Shown here piece by piece: positions 14,996 through 15,047 of a DNA stretch of 15,047 nt. The stretch lies in contig CAYNDB010000061.1 in the NCBI GenBank assembly GCA_964395915.1, positions 1 to 15,047 of the forward strand. Reading direction: 5' to 3'. The notes below the pieces were generated by a model that saw only the letters and a list, made by a program, of their open reading frames with translations, did no database searches and had not been told where the DNA came from. Source of the stretch: CAYNDB01 sp964395915 (GTDB lineage Bacteria; Nitrospinota_A; UBA7883; JAJRTC01). Both the position numbers and the translations under genes were made by a program. How positions within the stretch are numbered: the stretch's first letter is position 1; each line of letters begins with the position of its first letter.

Positions 14996-15047
14996 TCAGG
15001 ACGCTTTGTCCGGGAAGGCTCCTCTCCCCGGACCCCGCCTATCAGGG
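14976..15047 (+). CDS. Possible start of a gene leaving the window
   Basis: An ATG at 14976 is preceded by a strong Shine-Dalgarno sequence, GGAGG (14961-14965), 10 nt upstream, and opens a frame to the window's end: 24 codons beginning MDVSARFQDALSGKAPLPGP. The peptide is too short to assign. The start is supported mainly by the ribosome site. A 7-bp inverted repeat (GTCCGGG 15008-15014, CCCGGAC 15027-15033) within it leaves open that this is instead a non-coding repeat. Confidence 0.4.
   Translation, partial: MDVSARFQDALSGKAPLPGPRLSG

Overview
The window suggests a draft-assembly contig (it contains a 100-N gap) from a flagellated, Gram-negative-type bacterium. The evidence is a flagellin and a rod/hook-family protein, a signal-peptide-bearing beta-barrel-like outer-membrane protein, a Csu-type spore coat U (SCPU) domain protein, and a membrane-anchored FadE. 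Base composition is roughly balanced, and dispersed 'TGTCATC...' inverted-repeat elements lie between genes. I cannot fix the phylum. A proteobacterial (delta-like) or related lineage is an inference, not something I can show.

Layout. (1) 1-1185, motility: the start of a flagellin gene leaves the window on the minus strand. Divergent to it is a FlgF/FlgG-family rod protein, and between them is a sigma-28-like promoter facing the flagellin. (2) 1243-3443, membrane lipid and signalling: a cardiolipin-synthase-type phospholipase D protein converges on, and overlaps by 19 nt, a REC-HD-GYP response regulator (probable c-di-GMP phosphodiesterase). (3) 3560-4762: a secreted, barrel-like outer-membrane protein of uncertain function, divergent from the next block. 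(4) 4996-12484, fatty-acid beta-oxidation: fadE (acyl-CoA dehydrogenase), fadI (thiolase), fadJ (hydratase/3-hydroxyacyl-CoA dehydrogenase, interrupted by the gap) and an acyl-CoA ligase, all on the plus strand. fadE/fadI and fadJ/ligase are coupled by ATGA overlaps. A 108-nt spacer with a perfect 8-bp inverted repeat separates the two pairs. Together they would activate a fatty acid to acyl-CoA and run all four steps of the spiral. No ETF or transcriptional regulator gene is in view. (5) 12485-12732: a cluster of two repeat elements between the convergent ligase and rlmN genes. (6) 12733-13770, minus: rlmN, a radical-SAM 23S rRNA/tRNA adenine C2-methyltransferase. (7) 13771-15047: an A+T-rich 427-nt non-coding stretch, a solitary SCPU-domain secreted protein with a clear intrinsic terminator, an uncertain coding-like remnant on the minus strand, and the probable start of another gene leaving the window.

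Most of the window is recognisable housekeeping or metabolic material, and I see no strong candidate for an undescribed system. The items most worth a second look are the assembly gap that removes the NAD-binding motif of FadJ, the TGTCATC repeat family, the beta-barrel gene divergent from the fad operon, the cysteine-free SCPU protein, and the dyads at possible promoters.
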